Shown one piece after another: positions 26,865 to 35,613 of a stretch of DNA of 64,000 nucleotides (position 1 is its first letter; every line of letters begins with the position of its first letter). Origin of the DNA: Flavobacterium succinicans. Its GTDB lineage: Bacteria > Bacteroidota > Bacteroidia > Flavobacteriales > Flavobacteriaceae. The translations under genes were made by a program, and so were the position numbers. The notes beneath the pieces were generated by a model. It saw nothing but the letters and a program-made list of their open reading frames with translations. It did not search any database and was not told the origin of the DNA. The stretch covers positions 62,001 to 126,000 of the forward strand of contig NZ_JMTM01000070.1 of NCBI RefSeq assembly GCF_001662485.1, given 5' to 3'.

Positions 26865-27632
26865 ATGTTACACTCAAAAATAGAAGGTTCAGGTCAACCT
26901 TTAGTTATTATGCATGGCTTTCTAGGAATGTCGGACAATTGGAAAACATTAGGAACTCAATTTGTAGATCAGGGCTATCAAGTGCATTTATTGGACTTAC
27001 GCAATCATGGACGAAGTTTTCACTCGGATGATTTTAGCTATGAGTTGATGGTACAAGATGTATACGACTATTGTAAGGCGAATAATTTAACAAATATCGA
27101 TATCATCGGGCATTCCATGGGTGGAAAAGTAGCTATGTTGTTAGCTACCACCTATCCAGATTTGGTTCAAAAATTAATTGTAGCCGATATTGGACCTAAA
27201 TATTATGCGCCACATCATCAAGAAATTTTGGCGGGTTTAAATGCGGTTGATTTCTCTACCCAACCAAGCCGAAACGAAGTTGATGCTGTTTTAACAACGC
27301 ATATCCCTGATTTTGGCACGCGACAATTCTTGCTCAAGAGTTTGTATTGGCAAGAGCCAGGACAATTAGCTTTTCGTTTCAACTTGTCTGTTTTTAATCA
27401 AAAAATTGACCAAATTGGTAAAGCTTTGCCAGAAAATGCCGTAGCAATGATGCCTACGCTTTTTATTCGTGGAGGGAATTCTAATTATATTTTAGATCAA
27501 GATCTTGAAAAAATGCAGCTTCATTTTCCAAACATGCAATTGCAAACCATTCCAAAAGCAGGTCACTGGTTGCATGCTGAGAATCCAAAACTTTTTTTTC
27601 AGTTTTGTGTTGATTTTTTACAAAACCAATAA
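26865..27632 (+). CDS. Alpha/beta hydrolase (YbfF-like esterase)
   Basis: 255 aa. Oxyanion HGFLG near residues 17-21, DLRNHGRS, nucleophile Ser84 in GHSMGGK, and the catalytic His in KAGHWLHAENP give a complete serine hydrolase triad set with the expected acid residue in between. E. coli YbfF cleaves acyl thioesters and esters; the natural substrate here is unknown. It is 11 bases after pdxJ and may be co-transcribed. Confidence 0.92.
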   Translation: MLHSKIEGSGQPLVIMHGFLGMSDNWKTLGTQFVDQGYQVHLLDLRNHGRSFHSDDFSYELMVQDVYDYCKANNLTNIDIIGHSMGGKVAMLLATTYPDLVQKLIVADIGPKYYAPHHQEILAGLNAVDFSTQPSRNEVDAVLTTHIPDFGTRQFLLKSLYWQEPGQLAFRFNLSVFNQKIDQIGKALPENAVAMMPTLFIRGGNSNYILDQDLEKMQLHFPNMQLQTIPKAGHWLHAENPKLFFQFCVDFLQNQ

Positions 27633-27668
27633 TTTTTCTATTTTAAACTAACCCAAAAACATTAAATT

Positions 27669-28013
27669 ATGAACATGATATTACGCCTTTTTATCACCGC
27701 AGGATTAGTTTTGTTACTATCCAACATCATTTCAGGAGTCCATGTCGCAAGTTTCGTTACCTCATTAATTGTAGCATTCGTTTTGGGTCTTATCAATATT
27801 TTTATCAAACCCATTATGGTGGTGCTAACCTTACCGTTTACCATTGTAACCTTCGGATTTTTTCTGTTAGTCATCAATGGTTTGGTAATAGTTTTATGCA
27901 CCAAAATTGTTGGCGGATTTGTAGTCGATTCTTTTTGGACAGCCTTGCTCTTTAGTTTAGTGCTTTCCATTTCGCAGTCTATCGCTTATGGGATATTTAT
28001 TAAGGAAAAATAA
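27669..28013 (+). CDS. Phage-holin-like four-helix membrane protein (PF04020 type)
   Basis: 114 aa made of four hydrophobic helices separated by short loops: FITAGLVLLLSNIISGVHV, VTSLIVAFVLGLINIFIKPIM, a third around FTIVTFGFFLLVINGLVIVL, and TALLFSLVLSISQSIAYGIF. The IKPIMVVLTLPFTIVTFGFFLLVINGL stretch is typical of the family named after mycobacteriophage holins but widespread in bacterial chromosomes. There are no phage genes nearby, so a holin role is doubtful. A structured repeat follows 34 bases after the stop. Confidence 0.85.
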   Translation: MNMILRLFITAGLVLLLSNIISGVHVASFVTSLIVAFVLGLINIFIKPIMVVLTLPFTIVTFGFFLLVINGLVIVLCTKIVGGFVVDSFWTALLFSLVLSISQSIAYGIFIKEK

Positions 28014-28047
28014 ATTGTAGAAAAAAGGCCATCCGATTTTTGGCAAA

Positions 28048-28155
28048 GGAGCAGAAACAAAAGGCTTTTTTGGAGGCATCGTCCCGTCATCCGCTATATC
28101 TTTTTGGTGCCGAAAAAAATCGGCACCAAAAAGGATGCCGCTCCTGCCGGGGCTA
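28048..28155 (+). repeat. Structured intergenic repeat, copy A
   Basis: Copy of a four-member family in this window (also 38130, 41568, 58052). Order: GGAGCAG, a T-rich part, GTCCCGTCATCCGCTATATC, an inner hairpin of 13 bp (28101-28113 with 28120-28132, GGTGCCGA / TCGGCACC core), GGATGCCGCTCCTGCC and CGGGGCTA. TCCCG can pair with CGGGG near the end. It lies between the holin-like gene and the converging SDR gene; the whole gap 28014-28340 holds this and a terminator, no gene. Confidence 0.85.
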
Positions 28156-28267
28156 TTGAGCAACAAATTGCCTGTTTAGTCACAAAATATTGTCAATCAA
28201 CCAGATGCTTGAGTGCTTTTCGATGAATAGTGTAGCTCTCAATTGCGAAAATGATGGTTGTATTAAA

Positions 28268-28320
28268 TGAAAAAAAACTAGCGTTCATGACTTTTCGGAA
28301 AAAAATCATGAACGCTAGTT
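28268..28320 (-). terminator. Terminator of the SDR gene (minus strand)
   Basis: A perfect 15-bp stem (28276-28290 with 28306-28320; AACTAGCGTTCATGA and its complement), followed on the minus strand by a run of eight T. It starts 20 bases after the SDR stop. Confidence 0.85.
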
Positions 28321-28340
28321 GAAAACAAGTTCCTCTTGAG

Positions 28341-29066
28341 TTAAGCGTCTTGCTTGGTATCAGTAATGATAATTTCTCGTAAAAGTACGCCTTGTGGTAA
28401 TTCGTAGGCGAATTTAATCGTAGTAGCTATGTCTTTGGCAGTAATGTTTACTGCGCCCACAGTTTCTTTCCATTGGTTGTATCCATCAATAATATTTTGG
28501 TCGGTAGTATGCCCAAGAAGTTCGGTAGTCACCGCGCCAGGTTCAACTACAATAACGCGTACATTGTGTGGGCTCATCTCCATTCTAGCGGTTTGAGTAA
28601 GTCCTCTAACGGCGTATTTTGATGCGCAATAAGCAGCATGATTCCCAAAAGGTTGAAGTCCTGCTATAGAAGAAACATTAATGATGGTCCCACATTGTCT
28701 TGCTTTCATGTCATTCATAACAATTTGCATTCCATTCATAACACCAGTAACATTAATATCCAGCATCGATTTCCATTCTGCTGGATCTTGAGTAGCAAGG
28801 TCACCAAGAAGCATTTTTCCAGCATTGTTTATTAATAAGTCTGTTTTTCCGTATACTGCTTCTGCTTCTCTAATGGCATTTTCAAAAGCTTTTTTATCTG
28901 TAATGTCCACTTTTCTACATAGTGTATTTGGAAGGTTAAGTGCTTCCATTTTTTCTAATCTTCTGGCCAAAAGTAAAAGCGGATAGCCACTTTTTGAGAA
29001 TTCTTTAGCCATTTCTAATCCAAAACCCGAGCTTGCTCCAGTGATAACGATGAGTTGTTTGTTCAT
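28341..29066 (-). CDS. Short-chain dehydrogenase/reductase
   Basis: 241 aa classical SDR. TGASSGFG (cofactor glycines, residues 8-15), NNAGKML, the catalytic Ser in NVSSIAG and YCASK (Tyr and Lys) are all present. An Arg pair after the second beta strand (LLARRLEK) favours NADP(H). Substrate unknown; YdfG-like 3-hydroxy-acid dehydrogenases are the nearest pattern. Single gene. Confidence 0.93.
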   Translation of the reverse strand: MNKQLIVITGASSGFGLEMAKEFSKSGYPLLLLARRLEKMEALNLPNTLCRKVDITDKKAFENAIREAEAVYGKTDLLINNAGKMLLGDLATQDPAEWKSMLDINVTGVMNGMQIVMNDMKARQCGTIINVSSIAGLQPFGNHAAYCASKYAVRGLTQTARMEMSPHNVRVIVVEPGAVTTELLGHTTDQNIIDGYNQWKETVGAVNITAKDIATTIKFAYELPQGVLLREIIITDTKQDA

Positions 29067-29199
29067 GATTTTTTCTGTTTAAAAGAGTAAATTTAATTCT
29101 AATTCTTGATTTTGATGCAATTTTGAATGAATTATAACATAAGTTTAAAGAAAATAAGCGCTTGTTTTTCAATTCAAAAGGTTGGAAATAAAAAGCTTG

Positions 29200-29227
29200 T
29201 TTGCCAGTTGAAAATTTTATAATTTTG
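29200..29227 (+). promoter_or_regulatory. Candidate promoter of tig
   Basis: TTTG (29200-29203), 16 bases, TAATTTTG (29220-29227), 34 bases before the tig ATG. It fits the Bacteroidota -33/-7 consensus. The leader has a weak purine stretch AAAGAAGA before ATG. Confidence 0.5.
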
Positions 29228-29261
29228 CCACCCAATTTTATTACGTAAATTAAAGAAGACG

Positions 29262-30587
29262 ATGGATATCAAAAGAGTAGCTATAGATGCTGTGACTGAA
29301 ACAATTGTGATGAATGTGGTGCACATGGATTACAAAGGTCAAGTAGCCAAAAGAATCAATGAAAAAATGCCTTTGGCTCAAGTAAAAGGGTTTAGAAAAG
29401 GCGCAGTGCCAAAAGATTTGGTTGAAAAACAATACGGAAAAGCAATCAAAATAGAAGAAGTTAAGAAAGTAATTGACTTGGCTTTAGAGCGTTACATTCA
29501 GTCTGAAAGATTGAATTTGTTAGGTACTCCACTTGCAAAAGAGGAAGAGAATAGAGATTGGTCTGCGGAAGAATTAACTTTTGAGTTCGAAATTGGTTTA
29601 GTACCTAACTTCGAATTGGATTTAGAAGCTAAAAATGATATCGTAAAATACATCGTTACTGCTGATGATAAATTAATCGACGGACAAGTAGCGCGTATTC
29701 AAAAACAATTTGGAAAAGCAATTCCTCAAGAAGTAGTAGCTGCAGGTAATGATTTAACTGGAATTTTCTCTAGCGAAGCCAACGGAATCAACAACCCAAC
29801 ATCTATTTCTTTGGATACTTTCAAAGACAAAGCTACTCAAGACTTATTTATCGGTAAAAAAGTAGGCGATGTGGTGACAGTAAACACTAAAGGTTTGTTT
29901 GAAGACGATCACCAATTAATGGATTACCTAAAAGTAGGACACGATAATGTACACGATTTAGCCGTTGATGTAGATTTCACTATCGAAGCAATTAATGCTT
30001 CTGAGCCAGCTGAATTGAACCAAGAATTGTTCGATAAATTGTTTGGTGAAGGAAATGTTGCCACTTTAGAAGAATTGAAAGCAAAAATCAAAGAAGATGC
30101 TGAGGCGCAATTCGCTCAACAAGCAGATCAAAAATTATTGGCTGATGTTCAAAACTTTTTGATTGACAACACTAAATTTGATTTGCCAGCTGAATTCTTG
30201 AAAAAATGGCTACAAACTGTTGGAGAGAAAAAATTAACTCCAGAAGAAGCTGAAGTAGAATATGCACGTTCTGAAAAAGGATTGCGTTTTCAATTGATCG
30301 AAGGAAAAGCGATGGCACAAAGTAATATTCAAATTACTTTTGAGGATTTGAAAACGTTCACTACCAATGCTATCAAACAACAAATGGCACAATTTGGGCA
30401 AACAAATCCTACAGACGAAGAGGTTCAAGGAATTGTAGCTAGAGTATTGTCTAACCAAGAAGAAGTGAAAAGACTTTCTGAGCAGGTAGTTGCTGCCAAA
30501 TTATTGGAGTTGTTCAAAGAAAAAGCGAATCCAACAACTAAAGAAGTTACTTACGAAGAATTTATCGCTGCTTCATACGGAGAATAA
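29262..30587 (+). CDS. tig: Trigger factor-like ribosome-associated chaperone
   Basis: 441 aa. The N-terminal ribosome-binding part contains the signature VKGFRKGAVPKDLVEKQYG (around residues 41-59), followed by a diverged middle domain and a long helical C-terminal part ending VTYEEFIAASYGE. The middle FKBP-type peptidyl-prolyl isomerase domain is hard to recognise, as in other Bacteroidota trigger factors. It lies upstream of clpP and clpX, the conserved tig-clpP-clpX order, though a terminator separates it from clpP. Confidence 0.92.
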   Translation: MDIKRVAIDAVTETIVMNVVHMDYKGQVAKRINEKMPLAQVKGFRKGAVPKDLVEKQYGKAIKIEEVKKVIDLALERYIQSERLNLLGTPLAKEEENRDWSAEELTFEFEIGLVPNFELDLEAKNDIVKYIVTADDKLIDGQVARIQKQFGKAIPQEVVAAGNDLTGIFSSEANGINNPTSISLDTFKDKATQDLFIGKKVGDVVTVNTKGLFEDDHQLMDYLKVGHDNVHDLAVDVDFTIEAINASEPAELNQELFDKLFGEGNVATLEELKAKIKEDAEAQFAQQADQKLLADVQNFLIDNTKFDLPAEFLKKWLQTVGEKKLTPEEAEVEYARSEKGLRFQLIEGKAMAQSNIQITFEDLKTFTTNAIKQQMAQFGQTNPTDEEVQGIVARVLSNQEEVKRLSEQVVAAKLLELFKEKANPTTKEVTYEEFIAASYGE

Positions 30588-30687
30588 ATTATAGTTAGGG
30601 TTAGAAATAGAAGTTTGATTTCTGAAATAGAGAGCTAAACTTTATGATTTCATTAGAAAACCGAAACCATAAAAAATAGTTATATTT

Positions 30688-30724
30688 GAGCGTCAAAAGA
30701 ATTTTTCTTTGACGCTCTTTTGTT
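30688..30724 (+). terminator. Terminator between tig and clpP
   Basis: GAGCGTCAAA / TTTGACGCTC 10-bp stem with a 10-base loop, followed by a T-rich run. Confidence 0.85.
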
Positions 30725-30751
30725 TAAAAATAAGGATTTATAGATTGTACC

Positions 30752-30780
30752 TTAAACTTTTAAACTTTTAAACTTTAAAC
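30752..30780 (+). repeat. Short tandem repeat in the clpP leader
   Basis: Three to four copies of an 8-base unit AAACTTTT lie directly upstream of clpP, ending 9 bases before the ATG. The last copy has lost one T. Confidence 0.6.
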
Positions 30781-30789
30781 TAAATAAAA

Positions 30790-31464
30790 ATGAACTACGG
30801 TAAAGAATTTAAAAAATTTGCTACAAAGCACCAAGGAGTTAATGCCATGTATTACGATAAAATCGTTGCGGCAATGAATCCAACCAATATGACTCCTTAT
30901 ATTATAGAAGAACGCCAGTTGAATATTTCGCAGTTAGACGTTTTCTCTAGATTAATGATGGACAGAATTATTTTTCTAGGAACAGGAATAGACGATCAAA
31001 TTGCTAATATCGTGCAAGCACAATTGTTGTTTTTAGAAAGTGCCGATGCTTCCAAAGACATTCAAATTTACTTGAATTCACCAGGAGGAAGCGTCTATGC
31101 AGGTTTAGGAATTTATGACACTATGCAATACATCAAACCTGATGTAGCGACTATTTGTACGGGTATGGCTGCTTCTATGGGAGCGGTTTTATTATGTGCG
31201 GGTGCTGCAGGAAAACGCTCGGCTTTGCCTCATTCACGTGTAATGATACACCAACCTTCTGGAGGAGCACAAGGAGTAGCTTCTGATATGGAGATCAACT
31301 TACGCGAGATGTTGAAATTGAAAGATGAATTGTATAAAATCATTTCACACCATTCAGGACAACCTTTTGATAAAGTATATGCTGATAGCGAGCGCGATTA
31401 TTGGATGATTTCTGATGAAGCCAAAGAATACGGAATGATAGATGAAGTTTTAAGAAGAAGTTAA
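30790..31464 (+). CDS. clpP: ATP-dependent Clp protease proteolytic subunit
   Basis: 224 aa serine protease. Catalytic Ser129 in GMAASMG, His154 in MIHQPSGG and Asp203 in ERDYWM are all present, and YLNSPGGSVYAG and QLNISQLDVFSRLMMDRIIFLG are typical. The N-terminal 30 residues before TNMTPYIIEE are probably a processed propeptide or axial loop region. It forms the degradative chamber used by ClpX, encoded next. Confidence 0.97.
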   Translation: MNYGKEFKKFATKHQGVNAMYYDKIVAAMNPTNMTPYIIEERQLNISQLDVFSRLMMDRIIFLGTGIDDQIANIVQAQLLFLESADASKDIQIYLNSPGGSVYAGLGIYDTMQYIKPDVATICTGMAASMGAVLLCAGAAGKRSALPHSRVMIHQPSGGAQGVASDMEINLREMLKLKDELYKIISHHSGQPFDKVYADSERDYWMISDEAKEYGMIDEVLRRS

Positions 31465-31591
31465 ATTAGTATTCAGTGTTCAGGTTTTTAGTATTCAGTT
31501 TTAAGAATGAGTTTTGTGTTTTTAATACTAACAATTTCTTGTAAAACCGATACTGATGACTAAGCACTGACCACTGACCACTAAAAAAAAG

Positions 31592-32824
31592 ATGGCAAAA
31601 CAACAGTTACAATGTTCTTTCTGCGGAAGGAAAAAATCAGAGACCAATTTATTGATTGCGGGTATAGATGCACATATTTGTGACAAATGTATCGAGCAAG
31701 CGCACGGAATTGTTCTCGAAGAATTAAAATCAAACGGTAACTCTAAGTTAGTAGGCGATTTGATTTTGAAAAAACCAAAAGAAATTAGAGCGTTTTTGGA
31801 TCAATATGTTATTGGTCAAGAGCAAACCAAAAAAGTGATGTCGGTTGCGGTGTACAATCACTACAAGCGTTTGATGCAACAGCAATTAGACGACGAAGTA
31901 GAAATCGAAAAAAGTAACATCATTATGGTCGGCCAAACCGGTACCGGAAAAACATTGGTAGCCAAGAGTATTGCCAAAATGTTAGACGTGCCTTTAGCGA
32001 TTGTCGATGCGACTGTTTTGACAGAAGCGGGTTATGTAGGGGAAGATGTAGAAAGTATCTTGACGCGTTTATTACAAGATGCCGATTATGATGTAGCCAA
32101 AGCCGAACGTGGTATTGTATTTATTGACGAAATAGATAAAATCGCCCGTAAAAGCGATAATCCTTCTATAACTCGTGATGTTTCTGGTGAAGGTGTTCAA
32201 CAAGCTTTATTGAAATTGTTAGAAGGAACCGTGGTAAATGTTCCGCCAAAAGGTGGTCGTAAGCACCCTGATCAAAAATTTGTTGAAGTAAATACTCAAA
32301 ACATTTTGTTTATTGCTGGTGGTGCTTTTGATGGAATCGAAAGAATTATTTCAAAACGTTTGAATCGTCAAGCGGTTGGTTATTCAACTTCTAAAAATGA
32401 GGATAATATCGACAAAGACAATTTGTTACAATACATTATTCCAAAAGACATTAAGGATTTTGGTCTGATTCCTGAAATTATCGGTCGTTTGCCGGTGTTA
32501 ACACACATGGATCCTTTGGATAGAGCTACTTTGAGAGCGATTTTGACACAGCCTAAAAATGCTTTAATCAAACAATATGAAAAGTTATTCTTGATGGATG
32601 ACGTTGCGTTTAGCATTACAGATGAAGCTTTGAATTTTATTGTGGACAAAGCCTTAGAATATAAATTGGGTGCTCGTGGATTACGTTCTTTATGCGAAGC
32701 CGTCTTAACCGATGCGATGTATGAATTACCAAGTTCAGACGATAAAGTATTAGCCATCGATAAAGACTATGCGCAAGAAACTTTAAATAAAAACTTATTG
32801 AAACGTTTGGAGATAGCTTCTTAA
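31592..32824 (+). CDS. clpX: ATP-dependent Clp protease ATP-binding subunit ClpX
   Basis: 410 aa AAA+ unfoldase. N-terminal zinc-binding domain (Cys8, Cys11, Cys30, Cys33), Walker A GQTGTGKT at 114-121, pore motif GYVG at 147-150, Walker B FIDEID at 177-182 are intact. The ClpP-docking loop, normally IGF, reads VGY at residues 262-264. It follows clpP after a 127-base gap that contains AGTATTCAGT-like degenerate repeats. Confidence 0.97.
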   Translation: MAKQQLQCSFCGRKKSETNLLIAGIDAHICDKCIEQAHGIVLEELKSNGNSKLVGDLILKKPKEIRAFLDQYVIGQEQTKKVMSVAVYNHYKRLMQQQLDDEVEIEKSNIIMVGQTGTGKTLVAKSIAKMLDVPLAIVDATVLTEAGYVGEDVESILTRLLQDADYDVAKAERGIVFIDEIDKIARKSDNPSITRDVSGEGVQQALLKLLEGTVVNVPPKGGRKHPDQKFVEVNTQNILFIAGGAFDGIERIISKRLNRQAVGYSTSKNEDNIDKDNLLQYIIPKDIKDFGLIPEIIGRLPVLTHMDPLDRATLRAILTQPKNALIKQYEKLFLMDDVAFSITDEALNFIVDKALEYKLGARGLRSLCEAVLTDAMYELPSSDDKVLAIDKDYAQETLNKNLLKRLEIAS

Positions 32825-32850
32825 GTAATTTCAAGCGCAATAAAAAGTAA

Positions 32851-32886
32851 AATAAAGCTCAAAAACATTCGTTTTTGAGCTTTATT
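32851..32886 (+). terminator. Terminator of clpX
   Basis: A perfect 16-bp stem (32851-32866 with 32871-32886, AATAAAGCTC core) and a 4-base loop. Confidence 0.85.
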
Positions 32887-33043
32887 CGTTAATGATTTGG
32901 TCTTAAAAGAGGTCATTTGTTTCGGATTTATTCATAAACGTAGATGGTTTAAAACATTCTTTCCACTTTTGATAAAAACACGAAAGTCCTTTCTTTTCAA
33001 CATAAGAATCCCGATTTTTGGCACTCATTAAATCTTTCAAAAA

Positions 33044-34279
33044 ATGGCAGTAGTAGCAAAAGAAATCATTTTATTAAAAGTTTCAGGTCAGGATAAATTA
33101 GGAGTAACCGCTGGCTTAACTTCTATTTTGGCTACTTATGGAGCTATTATTTTGGATATAGGCCAAGCGGATATACACGATACGTTGTCTTTAGGTATTC
33201 TATTCGAAATTGAGAAGGGGTCGAATTCAGGTCCGGTTTTGAAAGATCTATTATTTAAAGGATATGAGCTGGGAATCAAAGTTAAGTTTACTCCTGTTAC
33301 TATTGAAGACTATGAAAATTGGGTGAAAGGCCAACGCAAACAACGCTATATCATCAATGTGTTGGGTGAAGAATTGACTGCGGTTCAGTTATCCGCAGTG
33401 ACTCAAATTTTATCCAACAACAAACTAAATATTGATTCAATCATACGATTAACGGGAAGAGCCTCGGTGGTCGAAAAAGAAGAATATCCCCGTTCTTGTA
33501 TTCAATTATCCGTTACTGGAAGCTTATTAGATAAAACCGGAATGACCTCAAGTTTTATGGACGTGTCCCGCGATTTGAATGTAGATATTTCTTTTCAAGA
33601 GGATAATATGTACCGTCGTAACCGTCGCTTGGTTTGTTTTGATATGGATTCAACATTAATCCAAACCGAAGTGATTGATGAATTGGCTGAGTTGGCTGGA
33701 GTAGGGGAAGAGGTAAGAGCGATTACTGACTCGGCTATGAATGGAGAAATTGATTTTAGCGAAAGTTTCAAAAAACGAATGGCGCTTTTAGAAGGCTTAA
33801 GCGAAGAAGTTTTGCAAAATGTAGCCATCAATCTTCCCATTACCAAAGGAGCGCATCGTTTGATGAAAGCCTTGAAGTATTATGGATATAAAACAGCTAT
33901 TCTATCCGGAGGCTTTACTTATTTTGGCGAATATCTGCAAAAAGAATTGGGTATCGATTATGTGTATGCCAATCAATTAGAAATTAAAGATGGTAAGTTA
34001 ACGGGCAATTATTTAGGAGAAATCGTAGACGGTCAAAAGAAAGCCGAATACTTAAAGGCAATTGCTGAAAAAGAAGGCATTCATATTAACCAAACCATAG
34101 CTGTTGGTGATGGTGCCAATGATTTACCTATGTTGAATTTAGCCGGACTAGGAATAGCTTTTCATGCTAAACCAAAAGTAAAAGAAAGTGCTTCAACTTC
34201 CATATCGAGTTTAGGTCTCGATGGAGTTTTGTATTTATTAGGTTATCATGACCGACACATCGATATGATGCAGGAATAG
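33044..34279 (+). CDS. serB: Phosphoserine phosphatase with N-terminal ACT domains
   Basis: 411-codon gene encoding a HAD hydrolase, last step of serine synthesis. The catalytic motif CFDMDSTL places the nucleophile at Asp200 and the acid at Asp202; SGGFTYF and GDGANDLPML are HAD motifs II-IV. Residues 1-95 and about 100-185 resemble ACT domains (KVSGQDKLGVTAGLTSIL; INVLGEELTAVQLSAVTQIL), which suggests regulation by an amino acid. The 157 bases upstream show no gene. Confidence 0.95.
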   Translation: MAVVAKEIILLKVSGQDKLGVTAGLTSILATYGAIILDIGQADIHDTLSLGILFEIEKGSNSGPVLKDLLFKGYELGIKVKFTPVTIEDYENWVKGQRKQRYIINVLGEELTAVQLSAVTQILSNNKLNIDSIIRLTGRASVVEKEEYPRSCIQLSVTGSLLDKTGMTSSFMDVSRDLNVDISFQEDNMYRRNRRLVCFDMDSTLIQTEVIDELAELAGVGEEVRAITDSAMNGEIDFSESFKKRMALLEGLSEEVLQNVAINLPITKGAHRLMKALKYYGYKTAILSGGFTYFGEYLQKELGIDYVYANQLEIKDGKLTGNYLGEIVDGQKKAEYLKAIAEKEGIHINQTIAVGDGANDLPMLNLAGLGIAFHAKPKVKESASTSISSLGLDGVLYLLGYHDRHIDMMQE

Positions 34280-34300
34280 TGGTTGCAATACAAACTTGTA

Positions 34301-34357
34301 TTTGTCAGTTCGAGCGCAGTCGAGAACAATCAATCTCGACTGCGCTCGATTTGACAA
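34301..34357. repeat. Long inverted repeat downstream of serB
   Basis: Two nearly complementary arms of about 24 bases (34301-34325 and 34334-34357) with core CGAGCGCAGTCGAGA / TCTCGACTGCGCTCG and an 8-base loop, bounded by TTTGTCA and TGACAAA. It may end serB transcription, although the T-run is weak. Arms of this type (TCTCGACTGCGCTCGA) recur widely in flavobacterial genomes as far as I recall. Confidence 0.7.
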
Positions 34358-34452
34358 AAATGATAAAACTAGGTTATAGTAAGTTTTGATTTATTTGTAG
34401 AAAAACAAAATCCCATTTACACTTGGTAAAAGGGATTTTTGGTTTAAAGAAG

Positions 34453-34526
34453 TCGGGATGACTGGATTCGAACCAGCGACCCCTAGCACCCCATGCTAGT
34501 ACGCTACCAGGCTGCGCTACATCCCG
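34453..34526 (-). tRNA. tRNA-Pro (anticodon GGG)
   Basis: 74 bases on the minus strand. Acceptor CGGGATG pairs with CATCCCG, discriminator A; D-arm with AGCGCAGCCTGGTAGCG; anticodon arm CTAGC-ATGGGGT-GCTAG gives anticodon GGG; T-arm contains GGTTCGAATCC. CCA is not encoded. Confidence 0.96.
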
Positions 34527-34649
34527 AGAGGTGCCGAAATTACTATCTATTGTAAAAAAATCAAAGGAAAAGTTATGTTTTTTTAATAGGGAGTTAATTT
34601 AAAAAGGTAACTTTATTGTTGTCAATCGGTTAGGGTAAATGATAAAACT

Positions 34650-35090
34650 ATGGAAACATTACATTTTTCAATTTTGATTCAGGCACCAAAAGAAAAAATT
34701 TGGACCGTTTTATGGGATGATGCTACTTACAGACAATGGACGTCAGCATTTTGTGAAGGAACTTATGCTGTTAGTGATTGGGAACAGGGAAGTAAAATTC
34801 ATTTTCTATCTCCCACTGGCGAAGGAATGAATAGCCTTATTCAAACAAAACAAGAATATGAGTTTATGGCTTTTAAGCATTTGGGAGAATTGAAAAATTT
34901 TCAGGAAATGCCTATAGATGAAGCGACTCAAGTATGGACGGGTGCTATGGAAACGTATCGATTAACAACAACACCTAATGGGGTTATGCTAGAAACAACA
35001 ATGGATTGTTTAGCGCAATATCAGCAGTATTTTGAAGATACTTTTCCAAAAGGTTTAGCCATCTTAAAACAACTTTCAGAAACTAAATAG
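34650..35090 (+). CDS. SRPBCC (START-like) domain protein
   Basis: 146 aa. Opening HFSILIQAPKEKIWTVLWDDATYRQWTSAF is the typical start of the AHSA1/START-like fold (strand, helix, W...Y..W), followed by beta strands and a C-terminal helix (YQQYFEDTFPKGLAILKQLSE). Such proteins bind small hydrophobic ligands or, when AHSA1-like, chaperones. Function is unknown. It is 10 bases from the next gene, so the two are probably co-transcribed. Confidence 0.85.
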   Translation: METLHFSILIQAPKEKIWTVLWDDATYRQWTSAFCEGTYAVSDWEQGSKIHFLSPTGEGMNSLIQTKQEYEFMAFKHLGELKNFQEMPIDEATQVWTGAMETYRLTTTPNGVMLETTMDCLAQYQQYFEDTFPKGLAILKQLSETK

Positions 35091-35099
35091 TATATAATT

Positions 35100-35537
35100 A
35101 TGACAGCAATCAATCCTTATTTAATTTTTAATGGCAATTGTGAAGAAGCTTTTTTGTTATACCAATCTGTTTTTGGTGGCGAGTTTCCTTATGTGGGCAG
35201 GTACGGAGAAATGCCTGAAAGTGATGGAAATCCTTCTTTGTCTGAGGAAGACAGTAACAAAATTATGCACATTTCTTTACCTATAGGCGCTCATTCGGTT
35301 TTAATGGGAAGCGATAGTAATAGTGCTTCGGGTGCAGTTACTTTTGGGCAAAATATGTCGGTGTCTATCAATGCCTTGAGTCGTGAAGAAGCTGATAGGT
35401 TTTTTAATGGTTTATCTGAAAATGGTGTAATATCGATGCCTATGACCGATACTTTTTGGGGAGCGTATTTCGGAATGTGTACTGATAAATTTGGGGTAAA
35501 TTGGATGGTTAATTTTGATGAAGTTAAGGAGGGATAA
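35100..35537 (+). CDS. VOC family (PhnB/glyoxalase-like) protein
   Basis: 145 aa. INPYLIFNGNCEEAFLLYQSVFGGEF is the opening of the PhnB-type vicinal-oxygen-chelate fold, and the C-terminus FWGAYFGMCTDKFGVNWMVNFDE is equally characteristic. This subgroup often lacks full metal ligands and its reaction is unknown. Second gene of a pair with the SRPBCC protein, a combination often seen together. Confidence 0.9.
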   Translation: MTAINPYLIFNGNCEEAFLLYQSVFGGEFPYVGRYGEMPESDGNPSLSEEDSNKIMHISLPIGAHSVLMGSDSNSASGAVTFGQNMSVSINALSREEADRFFNGLSENGVISMPMTDTFWGAYFGMCTDKFGVNWMVNFDEVKEG

Positions 35538-35566
35538 AAGAATAATTGATATTTATTGTACTTAAA

Positions 35567-35605
35567 TTAAATGCCTAATTTTTTTAATGAAATTAGGCAT
35601 TTTGG
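35567..35605. terminator. Bidirectional terminator
   Basis: AAATGCCTAATTT / AAATTAGGCATTT inverted repeat between converging genes, with T-rich flanks on both strands. Confidence 0.8.
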
Positions 35606-35613
35606 TACACATA

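Noticed and set aside
27669-28013. Prophage indicated by holin-like protein
   Set aside because: No lysin, capsid, integrase or other phage gene is near; the family is widespread in chromosomes.
27957-28166. 69-residue minus-strand open frame over repeat copy A
   Set aside because: It is generated by the structured repeat itself; the same repeat in other places gives different frames.
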